Assembly (NCBI RefSeq): GCF_003627965.1
Contig: NZ_RBWE01000001.1
Coordinates: 1,602,016-1,666,015 of the forward strand
DNA: 64,000 bases
Direction of reading: 5' to 3'
DNA from: Desulfofundulus salinus
Lineage (GTDB): Bacteria > Bacillota > Desulfotomaculia > Desulfotomaculales > Desulfovirgulaceae
The notes below the pieces were generated by a model. The model made no database searches and was not told the DNA's origin. It saw only the letters and a program-made list of their open reading frames with translations. Below, piece after piece: positions 1 to 8,558 of this stretch. The translations under genes and the position numbers were made by a program. How positions within the stretch are numbered: position 1 is the stretch's first letter; each line of letters begins with the position of its first letter.

Positions 1-88
1 GCCCTAGGGTACAAGGTTACTCTGGAGAAGAAAGAGGATGAGACTGCGGCTTAGGGTAAAGTAGATTTTCGAAGGAGTAGTGATGTGA

Positions 89-316
89 ATGACCCTCGAG
101 GAAATGCGAAGGCACTGCCTTAAGCAAATAGAAATCTGCGGCCCAGACGCCGACGTCGGGTTCGTCCTGCCGCGGATCTGGCGCGGCCAAAAGAAAATGA
201 AGCTGGCCAACGTACCGGGCGCGCCGGTCGGCGAACCGGTCGGGCACGTCAACGGTGGAACAATGTGCTTCTTTTCGGCAAAGGAAGTACTGGTATGGCT
301 GGATAAACTCGCATAA
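89..316 (+). CDS. small hypothetical protein
   Basis: Encodes 75 residues; I do not recognise the family. The ATG at 89 follows a GAAGGAG ribosome-binding site at 71-77, which supports it as a real start. The protein opens with a likely helix (MTLEEMRRH), has a glycine- and valine-rich centre (GAPVGEPVGHVNGG) and three scattered cysteines, and shows no membrane segment or signal peptide. Its stop codon falls inside a perfect hairpin at 310-329, and an intrinsic terminator follows at 369-394, so it looks like a single-gene unit separate from the radical SAM gene downstream. No function is proposed. Confidence 0.55.
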   Translation: MTLEEMRRHCLKQIEICGPDADVGFVLPRIWRGQKKMKLANVPGAPVGEPVGHVNGGTMCFFSAKEVLVWLDKLA

Positions 317-394
317 GAATCCTTATGCGAAAAAATCTCCTGGAAAAGTTCGCTTGAGTTGCAGGATCTCGCCCCCTTAAGGGCGAATTTTTTG
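310..394 (+). terminator. hairpin pair ending in an intrinsic terminator
   Basis: Two hairpins lie behind the small gene. CGCATAAG/CTTATGCG pairs at 310-317 with 322-329. TCGCCC (369-374) pairs with GGGCGA (381-386) around the loop CCTTAA and is followed directly by ATTTTTTG, a standard Rho-independent terminator. The CGCATAAG word recurs at about 397. Confidence 0.7.
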
Positions 395-421
395 TTCGCA
401 TAAGTTAGCGAAAGGAAAGGG

Positions 422-1282
422 GTGGCCATTTTGCAGGTGAGATCGCCTTCAGGAGTAGTAATGCGGGAGAGAAAAAGTCCGTTTGTCCGCCTGTTTAACA
501 AGACGCCGGCAGGTGTCTGTTGCCCGCATTTCTATGAGCTGATTCTTTCCAACGGCTGCCCCTACGATTGCGCTTATTGCTACTTGCGGTTGACGTTCCG
601 CGGCAATAAGGGACCGGTGATGTTTACTAATCCCTGGGAGCGGGTAAGGGCTGAGATTGACAAGTCCAGTTCGGGTGTTTTTTCTACGGGCGAATTGGCA
701 GACAGCCTTGCGGTGATTCCACCCCTTTTATGGGAGGCTGTGGAATATTTCAGAGAGCAAAAGCACAAGTACCTGCTTTTAACAACGAAAAGTTGTAATA
801 TTGGGCTTTTCAGAGAGGTAAAGCCGACCCCGCAAGTTATTATCAGCTTCTCGATCAACGCTCCGGAAATTGCGGCGAAGTACGAGCGGCTGGCCCCTCC
901 TCCGGTTGCACGACTGAGGGCTGCGTTAGAGCTCCTGGAACTGGGTTGGCGGGTTCGTATCAGGCTCGACCCTGTAGTTGTGGAGGGTGGGTTAGAAATA
1001 TACCGCCCGATTTGCCGGGAGATCTCCAGTATCGGGGTAGAGCGGGTGACGGTGGGTACGCTCAGACAGTATCCGGGACTTTACCGTTTTGCTCCTGATG
1101 CCCCGCGGTGCGGTCTCCGTAAAGCTTTGGACGGGAGGATGAGGTATCCCGTATCGGTACGTGCGGGAGTATATCGAGCGATAGCTGAATGGCTCGGCTT
1201 CGAACCCGCTCTTTGCAAAGAAACGGATGAGGTTTGGAAATTACTTGGCTGGCAGTTTCAAGGATGTAATTGTACTTTTTAG
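422..1282 (+). CDS. radical SAM protein, spore photoproduct lyase-like
   Basis: Radical SAM enzyme of 286 residues. The cluster-binding motif C46-x3-C50-x2-C53 (GCPYDCAYCYL) should hold a [4Fe-4S] cluster that cleaves S-adenosylmethionine. The following sequence, with FSTGELADSL and LLTTKS segments, resembles the spore photoproduct lyase branch of radical SAM proteins, but the substrate cannot be read from sequence. Extra cysteines lie at C33-C34 and in the GCNC tail. The GTG start at 422 follows GAAAGGAAAGG; a TTG at 431 is an alternative. The gene is AT-richer than the housekeeping genes later in the window and sits in an accessory stretch. The fold is confident; the exact reaction is unknown. 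Confidence 0.75.
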   Translation: MAILQVRSPSGVVMRERKSPFVRLFNKTPAGVCCPHFYELILSNGCPYDCAYCYLRLTFRGNKGPVMFTNPWERVRAEIDKSSSGVFSTGELADSLAVIPPLLWEAVEYFREQKHKYLLLTTKSCNIGLFREVKPTPQVIISFSINAPEIAAKYERLAPPPVARLRAALELLELGWRVRIRLDPVVVEGGLEIYRPICREISSIGVERVTVGTLRQYPGLYRFAPDAPRCGLRKALDGRMRYPVSVRAGVYRAIAEWLGFEPALCKETDEVWKLLGWQFQGCNCTF

Positions 1283-1402
1283 CAGGAAAAGGTGATAAAA
1301 GTTCCTTCAGGAAACCCTCTTTTTTTATTATGGGGTCTTTCCACTAGAATTTTAGGAGTCCCCCATGCCGCTAATATGCGGCACCACGAAGGATGAAAAT
1401 GG

Positions 1403-1474
1403 TTAGGAAGCGAACTTCTGGTGTACCACGGCTATTCGGGTTTCCCATAGCGCTTCCCGTTCGGCTTTGGTCAT
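1403..1474 (-). pseudogene. remnant of an IS66-family TnpA accessory gene
   Basis: On the minus strand an ATG (1474-1472) sits 10 nt behind a perfect AGGAGG site (complement at 1485-1490) and opens a 23-residue frame, MTKAEREALWETRIA plus eight residues, then TAA. The opening matches the usual start of the small TnpA accessory protein of IS66-family insertion sequences, which normally exceeds 100 residues. The rest of the element is absent on either side, so this is a truncated leftover. It sits next to a glycosyltransferase gene that has lost its 5' half, which suggests the insertion and a later deletion caused that damage. Confidence 0.6.
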
Positions 1475-1528
1475 AAGAAAAAATCCTCCTCATCGAGCTT
1501 ATTTTTTGAGGAAGATTATCCCTTAAAC

Positions 1529-1990
1529 TTGGGTATTGTGCCAAGGTGGGTTGTGTTTGACGCTTACGATATAAAAAGCATGGCCCATTCTTTGGGTCTA
1601 ACCGAAAGAGTGCGTTTTTTAGGTGTGCGGCGCGATATTCCAGAACTTATGAGTTCGGCAGACGCATACGTAATGTCGTCTGCCTGGGAAGGTCTGCCGA
1701 TGGTTCTTTTAGAAGCTGCTGCGTGTGAGTTACCTGTTGTATCCACAGATGCTGGGGGTAACAGCGAAATAGTATTAGATGGCGTCAGCGGCTATATCGT
1801 GCCTCCGCGCGATCCCCAAGCCCTGGCGGCGGCTATGCTGAAAATGATGTCCCTTCCTGAAGAAGAAAGAAGGGCCATGGGCCGGGCCGGTAGGGCGCAT
1901 ATTGAAGCAAATTACAGCCTGGATCACGTGGTTGACCAGTGGGAGAAGCTTTACCGGGATTTATTGCTTAAGAAGGGTATAAGCGTTTAA
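1529..1990 (+). pseudogene. 3' remnant of a GT4 family glycosyltransferase
   Basis: A 153-residue frame that contains only the C-terminal nucleotide-sugar-binding lobe of a GT-B, family 4 glycosyltransferase. From about residue 14 it has the expected run VRFLGVRRDIPELMSSADAY, then the E-x7-E region (WEGLPMVLLEAAACELPVVST), GGNSEIV and the closing helices. Complete members are about 370-400 residues, like the gene at 3978-5114, so the acceptor-binding N-terminal half is gone. The apparent TTG start and first dozen residues look like read-in sequence rather than the original gene. The IS66 remnant immediately upstream marks the probable break. Unlikely to be functional on its own. Confidence 0.75.
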
Positions 1991-2026
1991 TGGATTTTTG
2001 TTCGTTCGTGCTCGAGGTGTTCCGCC

Positions 2027-3958
2027 GTGTTGATTGAGCGGTATTATTTGGAGCGTGCGCTTCTTTTTCGTGTGCCTGGAATTGCAAAAATTAATTCTGT
2101 TGCCGAAAAACCTTACTCGGTTACGGTTTATATCGGGGATGAGAAAGGCGAAATTTCGCCGCAGGTGCTCGAGACGGCCGAAAGGGTCGCAGAAGAAATA
2201 AGGCCAGCGACATCACTCGTCGTTGTTAAGCCTTATAAGGATGGCCCCGGTGATGCCTTGCCCCCTGTGATCCTGCCTAGGGAAATCAAGAGGGCTGCTG
2301 TTTTCACTCCGCCCATAAAATCGGACTTGGAGTATTTGCTAAAGAGTGCCGTTGGTGGCTGCATTTTTGCCGAAGTGGTTACCGTCAGAGGAGGAGAAAT
2401 TGCCGTCTATATCGGCGGTGAGGATAAGGCAGCTTCCCCGGAGATGCTGAAAAAGGCCAAACAGCTTTTGGAAGTAATTTACGGAAATGCGGTTAAGTAC
2501 GAGGTCCACGGATACAATGATTACACGGAATCTGCCAGTGCAAATCATTCAATTACGCCCTTTATCAGAAGCTCAAGGTTTGACCCCCAAAGATACGGTG
2601 ACGGCAGTCTGCTGAAACTGGCAAAAGATGATGAGGAAAGGTATTGCGACCTGTTGCCGAAACTGATCGACGGCGAAGCCGATCCTGAAAAGGAGCTCGG
2701 CTGCAGGTTTACAAAAAGAGGAGCGGCGCTGGTGGATCTAGGTGCCTCAGAAGGCGATTTGGAAGCACTGCTGACGATCTTCTCCACTATTTACCTTTAT
2801 ATACCCCAGGATAGGAAGGATTTTCCCGGTGCAAAAGCTATCTCTTTTCCCTTTTCGATTAACGATAAAACATTTATTAACCTTGTCAAAGCGGGAAGGA
2901 TAATACCTGTTTTTCATGCCCCTCTCCACCAGTATGTCCCAAATACTGTTGTCGAACTGGTTGAGGCCTCGAAAGGGAGAGCTATTCTGCCGAGACAGCT
3001 CGATGGCTTGACGGTATTAACCATGGCACGGCAATTTCCTTTTTGGAAGACCATGCGCCGCAAGCCCGGGACAGTTGCGGAGATCTACCATTTGCTAAAT
3101 TATCAAATCCATGATCTTAGTGATGACGATTTTGGAGCATTGGTACTAAGGAGTATAAAGCCGGTTTTCGAAAATCATCTATTGGTGGCAGAACGAGGCG
3201 AGCAGTGGTTTCTTGATGTCGGTCGTTTGGCAGCGGGGAATTTGACTGCAGGAGGGTTAGTCGCTTCGTTTCTCAATGATTTTGTAAAGACATTAGATAA
3301 AAAGATTCTTGATACCGTTATCATCGAAACAAATAACTATGCGATGAATCTGACTGCTGCTCGCGCCTTGGGCGCGGTCTATTCTCCGGCCGTGGTGCTC
3401 AACGAAAAGTTGCTGAATATGGTTGCCCATATGGAGGCCGGCCCCCGCCAGCAGCTTTCGGCAACTTCAATAAATCGGCTGAACGAAGTGCTCAAAGGCC
3501 TCCATTTGGTGAGACCGGAGCACGTTCCGCTGGGGGAGTACGTGGATGTACTCAATTCGTCAGAAGCGGAAAGGGTGCGGGGCGTTGTTTTCGATATCAT
3601 TTATCGGGCGCAGGGTGATCCCCAAAAAGTGAAAGAAGAAGTAGAGCGCTTCAACCGAGAAGTTTTAAAGTGGAGAAGATCGATAGTTGGTAAGGCTGCA
3701 GAACGTGAGATAGGTATAATCGATATTGTTGGTACACTGCTGGATGTGGTGCCAATTCCGCTGGGTGCCTTTGGCAAGCCTGTGCTATCTTTTTTCGGCA
3801 TGGCTTTAAAGGCACTATTCGGCGATATGCTCAAAAAGGCAGTTGATGCCACTGTCTTTGCTGACCTTGAGGATAGGATCTTTGCTGCCTTAGGGGGCGT
3901 TTCTCCGGCTGCCGTCAGGATTAGCAAAATCAGGAGCAAGATCGGATCAAAGTATTGA
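2027..3958 (+). CDS. large protein of unknown function with an internal duplication
   Basis: Encodes 643 residues; I do not recognise the family. Two copies of a roughly 55-residue unit are visible at residues 16-70 and 109-163. Each has a strand ending in VYIG, an acidic turn, then S-P and a helix rich in K/E/A (SPQVLETAERVAEEI and SPEMLKKAKQLLEVI), then another strand. This is a beta-beta-alpha-beta pattern. The remainder is mixed alpha/beta, and a moderately hydrophobic stretch lies near residues 575-615. The start is GTG at 2027. The base composition is AT-richer than the next gene, which begins 19 nt after the stop. The position between a broken and an intact glycosyltransferase suggests acquired DNA; no function is assigned. 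Confidence 0.7.
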   Translation: MLIERYYLERALLFRVPGIAKINSVAEKPYSVTVYIGDEKGEISPQVLETAERVAEEIRPATSLVVVKPYKDGPGDALPPVILPREIKRAAVFTPPIKSDLEYLLKSAVGGCIFAEVVTVRGGEIAVYIGGEDKAASPEMLKKAKQLLEVIYGNAVKYEVHGYNDYTESASANHSITPFIRSSRFDPQRYGDGSLLKLAKDDEERYCDLLPKLIDGEADPEKELGCRFTKRGAALVDLGASEGDLEALLTIFSTIYLYIPQDRKDFPGAKAISFPFSINDKTFINLVKAGRIIPVFHAPLHQYVPNTVVELVEASKGRAILPRQLDGLTVLTMARQFPFWKTMRRKPGTVAEIYHLLNYQIHDLSDDDFGALVLRSIKPVFENHLLVAERGEQWFLDVGRLAAGNLTAGGLVASFLNDFVKTLDKKILDTVIIETNNYAMNLTAARALGAVYSPAVVLNEKLLNMVAHMEAGPRQQLSATSINRLNEVLKGLHLVRPEHVPLGEYVDVLNSSEAERVRGVVFDIIYRAQGDPQKVKEEVERFNREVLKWRRSIVGKAAEREIGIIDIVGTLLDVVPIPLGAFGKPVLSFFGMALKALFGDMLKKAVDATVFADLEDRIFAALGGVSPAAVRISKIRSKIGSKY

Positions 3959-3977
3959 GAAGAGGAGAATTGACTTT

Positions 3978-5114
3978 ATGCCATCCGGCAAAATCCTTTT
4001 CCTCGCTACCGTTTATACCCATCTTGCTGCCTTTCACATTCCCTTTATGCGGTTTTTTCAGGAGAGGGGGGTTGAGGTCCACGCCGCGGCCTCTTCGGCT
4101 AAGGGGCATAAAGAGAATGTGGAAGCAGCAGGGGTCATATGCTGGGAGATCCCATTTGCCCGTTCTCCTTATAGCCCTGCTAACTTAAAGGCCTATCGGT
4201 GTTTAAAGGATTTATTGTGGAAACATCGCTTCGACCTCATCCACGTCCATACCCCGGTGGCCGCTTTCCTGGGAAGGTATTTAGCCAAGATCACTCACCA
4301 GGGACCCGTTTTATACACGGCTCACGGTTTTCATTTTTATAAAGGCGCCCCGCGTCGCAATTGGCTTATTTATTATAATGCCGAGCGCCTGGCCGCCAGG
4401 TGGACGGACGGCCTTATCGTCGTGAACGGGGAAGACTACGAGAACGCCCGCCGCATGGGTTTTGAACCGGGTAGGAACCTTTTTTACGTGCACGGCGTGG
4501 GCGTGGATTTAAGTTTCTTCGGCGCGCCGTCTTATGAAAATGCCGTGCGCCGGGAGTTAGGCCTTGCGGTGACTGATGTGGTCGTCACCTGCGTGGCGGA
4601 AATGAATCCAAATAAAAATCATATTTTTCTTCTGAACGCATGGAAGCAAATTGCCACCAGGGAAACCCACTCCAACAACCACCTGCTGCTGGTGGGATCG
4701 GGAGAGCTTAAAAGCTACCTTGAGGAGAAGGTAAAGCGAGAGCATATACCTCGTGTCCACTTTTTAGGCTTTCGCCGGGACGTGCCCGCAATACTTCACG
4801 CAAGCGATATTGTCACCCTTACTTCAAAGCGTGAGGGACTTCCCCGGTGCATTATGGAGGCCATGGCTGCCGGCAAACCCGTGGTAGCCACCAATGTCCG
4901 CGGCAGCAGGGACCTGGTGGATGACGGGCACACCGGGTTTTTGGTGGAACCTGGAGACGTGACGGGGCTGGCGGCGGCCCTGGAAAGGTTGATGCGTGAC
5001 CCTGAACTGCGGGCTTCCATGGGCGCTGCTGGAAAAGCGAAAATCCAGGACTATTCCCTGGACAGGGTTCTGGCCGAAATGGCCGCCATTTATAACCGAT
5101 ATTTAGATGAATGA
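3978..5114 (+). CDS. GT4 family glycosyltransferase (EPS/surface polysaccharide)
   Basis: A 378-residue retaining GT-B glycosyltransferase that would transfer a sugar from a nucleotide-sugar donor during exopolysaccharide or surface-glycan assembly in the cytoplasm. The N-terminal acceptor lobe (LFLATVYTHLAAFHIPFMRFF, then DLIHVHTPVAAF) and the C-terminal donor lobe (VHFLGFRRDVPAILHASDI, the E-x7-E motif in KREGLPRCIMEAMAAGKPVV, and GFLVEPGD) are both complete. The length is normal for the EpsD/CapM-like group. The ATG at 3978 follows AGAGGAGA. It probably served the same pathway as the glycosylphosphotransferase at 11011, from which it is now separated by the defence genes. Sugar specificity cannot be read. 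Confidence 0.85.
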   Translation: MPSGKILFLATVYTHLAAFHIPFMRFFQERGVEVHAAASSAKGHKENVEAAGVICWEIPFARSPYSPANLKAYRCLKDLLWKHRFDLIHVHTPVAAFLGRYLAKITHQGPVLYTAHGFHFYKGAPRRNWLIYYNAERLAARWTDGLIVVNGEDYENARRMGFEPGRNLFYVHGVGVDLSFFGAPSYENAVRRELGLAVTDVVVTCVAEMNPNKNHIFLLNAWKQIATRETHSNNHLLLVGSGELKSYLEEKVKREHIPRVHFLGFRRDVPAILHASDIVTLTSKREGLPRCIMEAMAAGKPVVATNVRGSRDLVDDGHTGFLVEPGDVTGLAAALERLMRDPELRASMGAAGKAKIQDYSLDRVLAEMAAIYNRYLDE

Positions 5115-5203
5115 AAAAATTATAACTTTATCCTATCCTGTAACCATTTTGGGCGGTGCAAATCAGAACGGCATGATGAGTTTTAGAGAAAGGAAGATGC
5201 CCT

Positions 5204-7144
5204 TTGAAAATCGCTACCATCCTTGATCAGATCGATCTGGGGAGCATGGCCCTGCCCGAGTTTCAGCGGGGGTATGTCTGGAACCGCGACCAGGTGCGCA
5301 GCCTGATGCAGTCCCTTTACCGCCGCTATCCCATCGGCAGCCTTTTAGTGTGGGTTACCCGTGCGGAAGGGGCCGCCTCCAGAGGCAACCAGGCCCCGGC
5401 GCCGGGGGTGGTAAAACTGCTCCTTGACGGCCAGCAGCGGATAACCACTTTATATGGCATCATCAGGGGCAGGCCGCCCCGCTTTTTCGACGGCAACGCC
5501 CAGGCCTTCACCGGCCTCTACTTTCACCTGGAGGATGAAACCTTCGAGTTCTACATGCCCTCCAAAATGAAAGGCAATCCCCTCTGGATCAATGTAACTG
5601 AGCTGATGCAGACGGGTGTGGGCAGGTTTATCGGCCGCCTTTTCAGCCAGCCGGAACTGACGCCCCGGATGGACACGTACATCCAGCGCCTCACGGCCAT
5701 TGAAGGTATAAAGGACGTCGATTTGCACGTGGAAGAGGTGACGGGCGAGGACAAGACCATAGACGTGGTGGTGGACATTTTTAACCGGGTCAACAGCGGA
5801 GGCACCAAGCTCTCCCAGGGCGACCTGGCCCTGGCCAAGATATGCGCCGGCTGGCCGGAAGCCAGGCAGGCCATGAAAGAAGTTCTTGCCGGATGGGAAA
5901 GGGCGGGTTTTCACTTCAACCTTGACTGGCTGCTGCGCAACATAACCACCATTCTCACCGGTGAAGCGTTTTTCTCGGCCTTAAAAGATGTGGACGCCCA
6001 GCAGTTTCAAAAGGGCCTTGCCCTGGCGCGGGACGCCTGCAATTACCTGTTGAACATGATTTCCGGCCGCCTGGGCCTGGATCATGATCGGGTTCTTGGC
6101 GGAAGGTATGCCTTCCCGGTGATGACGCGCTACCTCGTCCTTAAAGGCGGGAAGCTGGAGGATGCCAGGGAACGCGATCGCCTGCTTTACTGGTACGTCC
6201 ACAGCTTCCTCTGGGGCCGTTTCGCCGGCTCCACGGAAACTGTTTTGAACCAGGATCTGAAGGTGCTGGAACCGGTGGACGGCGCCCTGGACCGGCTGAT
6301 CGAGCAGTTGCGGCTTTCCCGGGGTAGCCTTGAAATCCGCCCGGAAGACTTTGCCGGGTGGAGCCTGGGGGCCAGATTTTACCCCATGTTGTACTTGTTA
6401 ACCAGAGTATGCGGTGCCCTGGATTGGGGCAGCGGTGTGCCGCTTTCGGCCAATCTTCTGGGCAGACTCAACGCCATGCAGGTGCACCATATCTTTCCTA
6501 AAGCCATTCTATATGAACACGGCTACCAGAAAGCTGAGGTCAATGCCATCGCCAATCTCTGCTTCCTCACTCAAGGGGCTAACCTGGCCATCAGCGACAG
6601 CAGGCCCGAGGTTTATTTGGGGGAAGTGGAAAAGAGGTTCCCCGGAGCCCTGGCCTCCCAGTGGGTTCCCCTGGACAGGGAGCTCTGGCGGGTGGAAAAC
6701 TACAGGGAGTTTCTCGCCGAGCGGCGGCGCCTGCTGGCGGCGGCAGCCAACCGCTTTGTAGAGGAGTTGCTCAACGGTTCGCTCGAGGCCCCGGCGGTGG
6801 TGAGCTACTCGACAGCCCTGGAGGCAGCCCCCGCATCCGTGGCGGCGGAAGACGACGAAGTTCGCGCCCTGTTGGAATGGCTGCAGGCAAACAAACTTCC
6901 CAAACCGGAGCTTGATTATGAAATATGCGGTCCTGCCGGGGAGGTACTGACCGTGGTGGACCTGGCCTGGCCCGCCGGGGTACAGGAGGGCTACAGCCAG
7001 CCGGTGGCTCTTGTCTTACAAGGTGATCGGGATCAGATCAACCTGCTAAATCAGGCCGGCTACCGCTTCTTTGGAAGCGTGAATGAGCTGCGTGCTTACC
7101 TTGAAACGCTGCTGGATGGTCGGGAAGAATTGCAAGCTGTATGA
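5204..7144 (+). CDS. DUF262 / HNH nuclease domain protein, GmrSD-like type IV restriction
   Basis: A 646-residue protein of the DUF262 superfamily. The N-terminal ParB-like NTPase region has LPEFQRGYVWNRDQVRSLM and the hallmark DGQQR at residues 75-79. The middle holds helical spacer sequence. Near residue 428 an HNH-type nuclease motif appears, with H428-H429 (VHHIFPKAI) followed by NAIANLCFL and NLAISDSRP. GmrSD and related proteins restrict DNA with modified bases, so a phage-defence role is likely. Residues about 560-646 form an additional C-terminal domain with the look of a small alpha/beta fold (VVDLAWP, QPVALVLQ, GYRFFGS). The TTG start at 5204 follows GAAAGGAAG. It is the first gene of a defence cluster with the ATPase and protease genes at 7537-10880. 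Confidence 0.8.
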   Translation: MKIATILDQIDLGSMALPEFQRGYVWNRDQVRSLMQSLYRRYPIGSLLVWVTRAEGAASRGNQAPAPGVVKLLLDGQQRITTLYGIIRGRPPRFFDGNAQAFTGLYFHLEDETFEFYMPSKMKGNPLWINVTELMQTGVGRFIGRLFSQPELTPRMDTYIQRLTAIEGIKDVDLHVEEVTGEDKTIDVVVDIFNRVNSGGTKLSQGDLALAKICAGWPEARQAMKEVLAGWERAGFHFNLDWLLRNITTILTGEAFFSALKDVDAQQFQKGLALARDACNYLLNMISGRLGLDHDRVLGGRYAFPVMTRYLVLKGGKLEDARERDRLLYWYVHSFLWGRFAGSTETVLNQDLKVLEPVDGALDRLIEQLRLSRGSLEIRPEDFAGWSLGARFYPMLYLLTRVCGALDWGSGVPLSANLLGRLNAMQVHHIFPKAILYEHGYQKAEVNAIANLCFLTQGANLAISDSRPEVYLGEVEKRFPGALASQWVPLDRELWRVENYREFLAERRRLLAAAANRFVEELLNGSLEAPAVVSYSTALEAAPASVAAEDDEVRALLEWLQANKLPKPELDYEICGPAGEVLTVVDLAWPAGVQEGYSQPVALVLQGDRDQINLLNQAGYRFFGSVNELRAYLETLLDGREELQAV

Positions 7145-7202
7145 ATTATTTTAACTTAAAAAATGAAAATGGGCGAAAGTACAGGGGGTAGAAACCTTCC
7201 CG

Positions 7203-7535
7203 ATGGAAGAAAAGATGACGCTGTTCAATATTCCCCAGATCGTTTCGGTCAGCCGGCGCACCGACATTCCCGCCTTTTACGATGAGTGGTTTAGGCAGCT
7301 GGTTCGCCAGGGGTGGGCGGTGAGTTGCAATCCCTTTAGCCGCCGGGTCGTCCGGGTCTCGTTACGGCCGGAAAACGAACGTCTATCCGGGCAATTAATT
7401 CGCGGTTATTTGAATTGGGGTTCTATGGTAAATAAAGGTTTTGAAAGACCGAATGGAATTAAAATACGAATGGAATCAAAATATTATGTTAATAGAACTG
7501 TTTATAGAGAAATAATAACCTGGTGGGTGAAGTAA
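7203..7535 (+). pseudogene. DUF1848 protein, N-terminal fragment
   Basis: A 110-residue frame whose first half matches the start of DUF1848 proteins: IVSVSRRTDIPAFYDEWF, a short loop, CNPFSRR and VRVSLRPE. Family members are normally near 300 residues and end in a cysteine cluster; neither the middle nor the cysteines are present here. After about nucleotide 7375 the sequence becomes conspicuously AT-rich and the match is lost, ending in a TAA two bases before the ATPase gene. The simplest reading is that the IetAS-like module inserted into a DUF1848 gene and its own AT-rich leader now supplies the 3' end. No remainder of the family was found after 10880. Confidence 0.7.
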
Positions 7536-7536
7536 A

Positions 7537-8535
7537 ATGACAAGCGGCAGGCTGCTGAGGCAGCTGATTAAAATAGGCGCCCGGGACGGCGGGGAGGAGT
7601 TTCGCCGGGTGGCTGAAGAAGTTATCCGGGAAGAGCGCTTAAAAAATCATCATCTTTTGGCTAATGATCTGGAGCGTATCCTTTATGGAGAACATTCGGA
7701 CCCGGGTAGAAAAAGTTTTCCGAGAGTATTGTATGATATTCCCAGGGACCGGGAAAGGGGATTGCCGCTCCTTGCAGTTCGTGAGCCGGTGCGGTATCTG
7801 CAGGACATAGTTCTTTCTGACGTTAACAAATCCATATTGGAAGAAGTGTTGCTTGAAAATAGCCGTGCCGAAGTGCTGGCCAGTTACGGTCTAAAACCCA
7901 TTTCCCGCCTTTTGTTTTGCGGGCCGCCGGGATGCGGGAAAACTTTAGCGGCAGAAGTTTTGGCCGCCGAATTGGGTTTGGAACTGGCGGTTGTCCGTTT
8001 TGATGCGGTAGTTTCTTCCTTCCTGGGGGAAACGTCTGCCAATCTTCGGAAAGTATTTGATTTTTTGGAAGCAAGCTGCTTTGTTGCTTTGTTTGATGAA
8101 TTTGACGCGATTGGAAAGACCAGGGATGATCTTGGCGAACATGGAGAACTCAAGCGGGTTGTCAATTCTTTTTTGCAGATGATGGATGGTTTCCGGGGAA
8201 AAAGTATTTTAATTGCTGCTACCAACCACGAGCGGCTTCTGGACAAAGCTTTGTGGCGTAGATTTGATGAGGTACTGTTTTTTGAGCGGCCTAACTTAGA
8301 ACAGATTCGGCAGTTGCTGATTGTTAAACTGAGGGGTGTCCGGTACGATCTGCCGCTGGAAGACCGTTCGTTTCTTAACCAGTTTAAGGGCTTTTCGCAT
8401 GCCGACATCGAGCGCATCCTGATCCGGGCCATTAAAACAATGGTTCTCAAAGGAAGGGAGTTTCTTACTTTGGAACTGGTAGAAGAAGCGCGCAAGCGTG
8501 AGGAGGAAAGGCAGAATATTGTATTAAGGTTGTAA
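7537..8535 (+). CDS. ietA: AAA+ ATPase of an IetAS-type defence pair
   Basis: A 332-residue AAA+ ATPase. After a helical N-terminal region comes Walker A GPPGCGKT (129-136), Walker B FDEFDA (D187, E188), sensor-1 asparagine N230 in AATN, and a pair of arginines R241-R242 (LWRRFD) that can serve as the arginine finger; a C-terminal helical lid follows. The gene lies 23 nt ahead of a subtilisin-like protease gene in the same orientation. An AAA ATPase with a subtilase is the composition of the IetAS system, reported as anti-phage, in which the ATPase presumably senses or remodels a target and gates the protease. Assignment to IetA rests on domain type, order and spacing, not on a search. Confidence 0.8.
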   Translation: MTSGRLLRQLIKIGARDGGEEFRRVAEEVIREERLKNHHLLANDLERILYGEHSDPGRKSFPRVLYDIPRDRERGLPLLAVREPVRYLQDIVLSDVNKSILEEVLLENSRAEVLASYGLKPISRLLFCGPPGCGKTLAAEVLAAELGLELAVVRFDAVVSSFLGETSANLRKVFDFLEASCFVALFDEFDAIGKTRDDLGEHGELKRVVNSFLQMMDGFRGKSILIAATNHERLLDKALWRRFDEVLFFERPNLEQIRQLLIVKLRGVRYDLPLEDRSFLNQFKGFSHADIERILIRAIKTMVLKGREFLTLELVEEARKREEERQNIVLRL

Positions 8536-8558
8536 GGTCAGTCAAGAGGTGAAATTTT

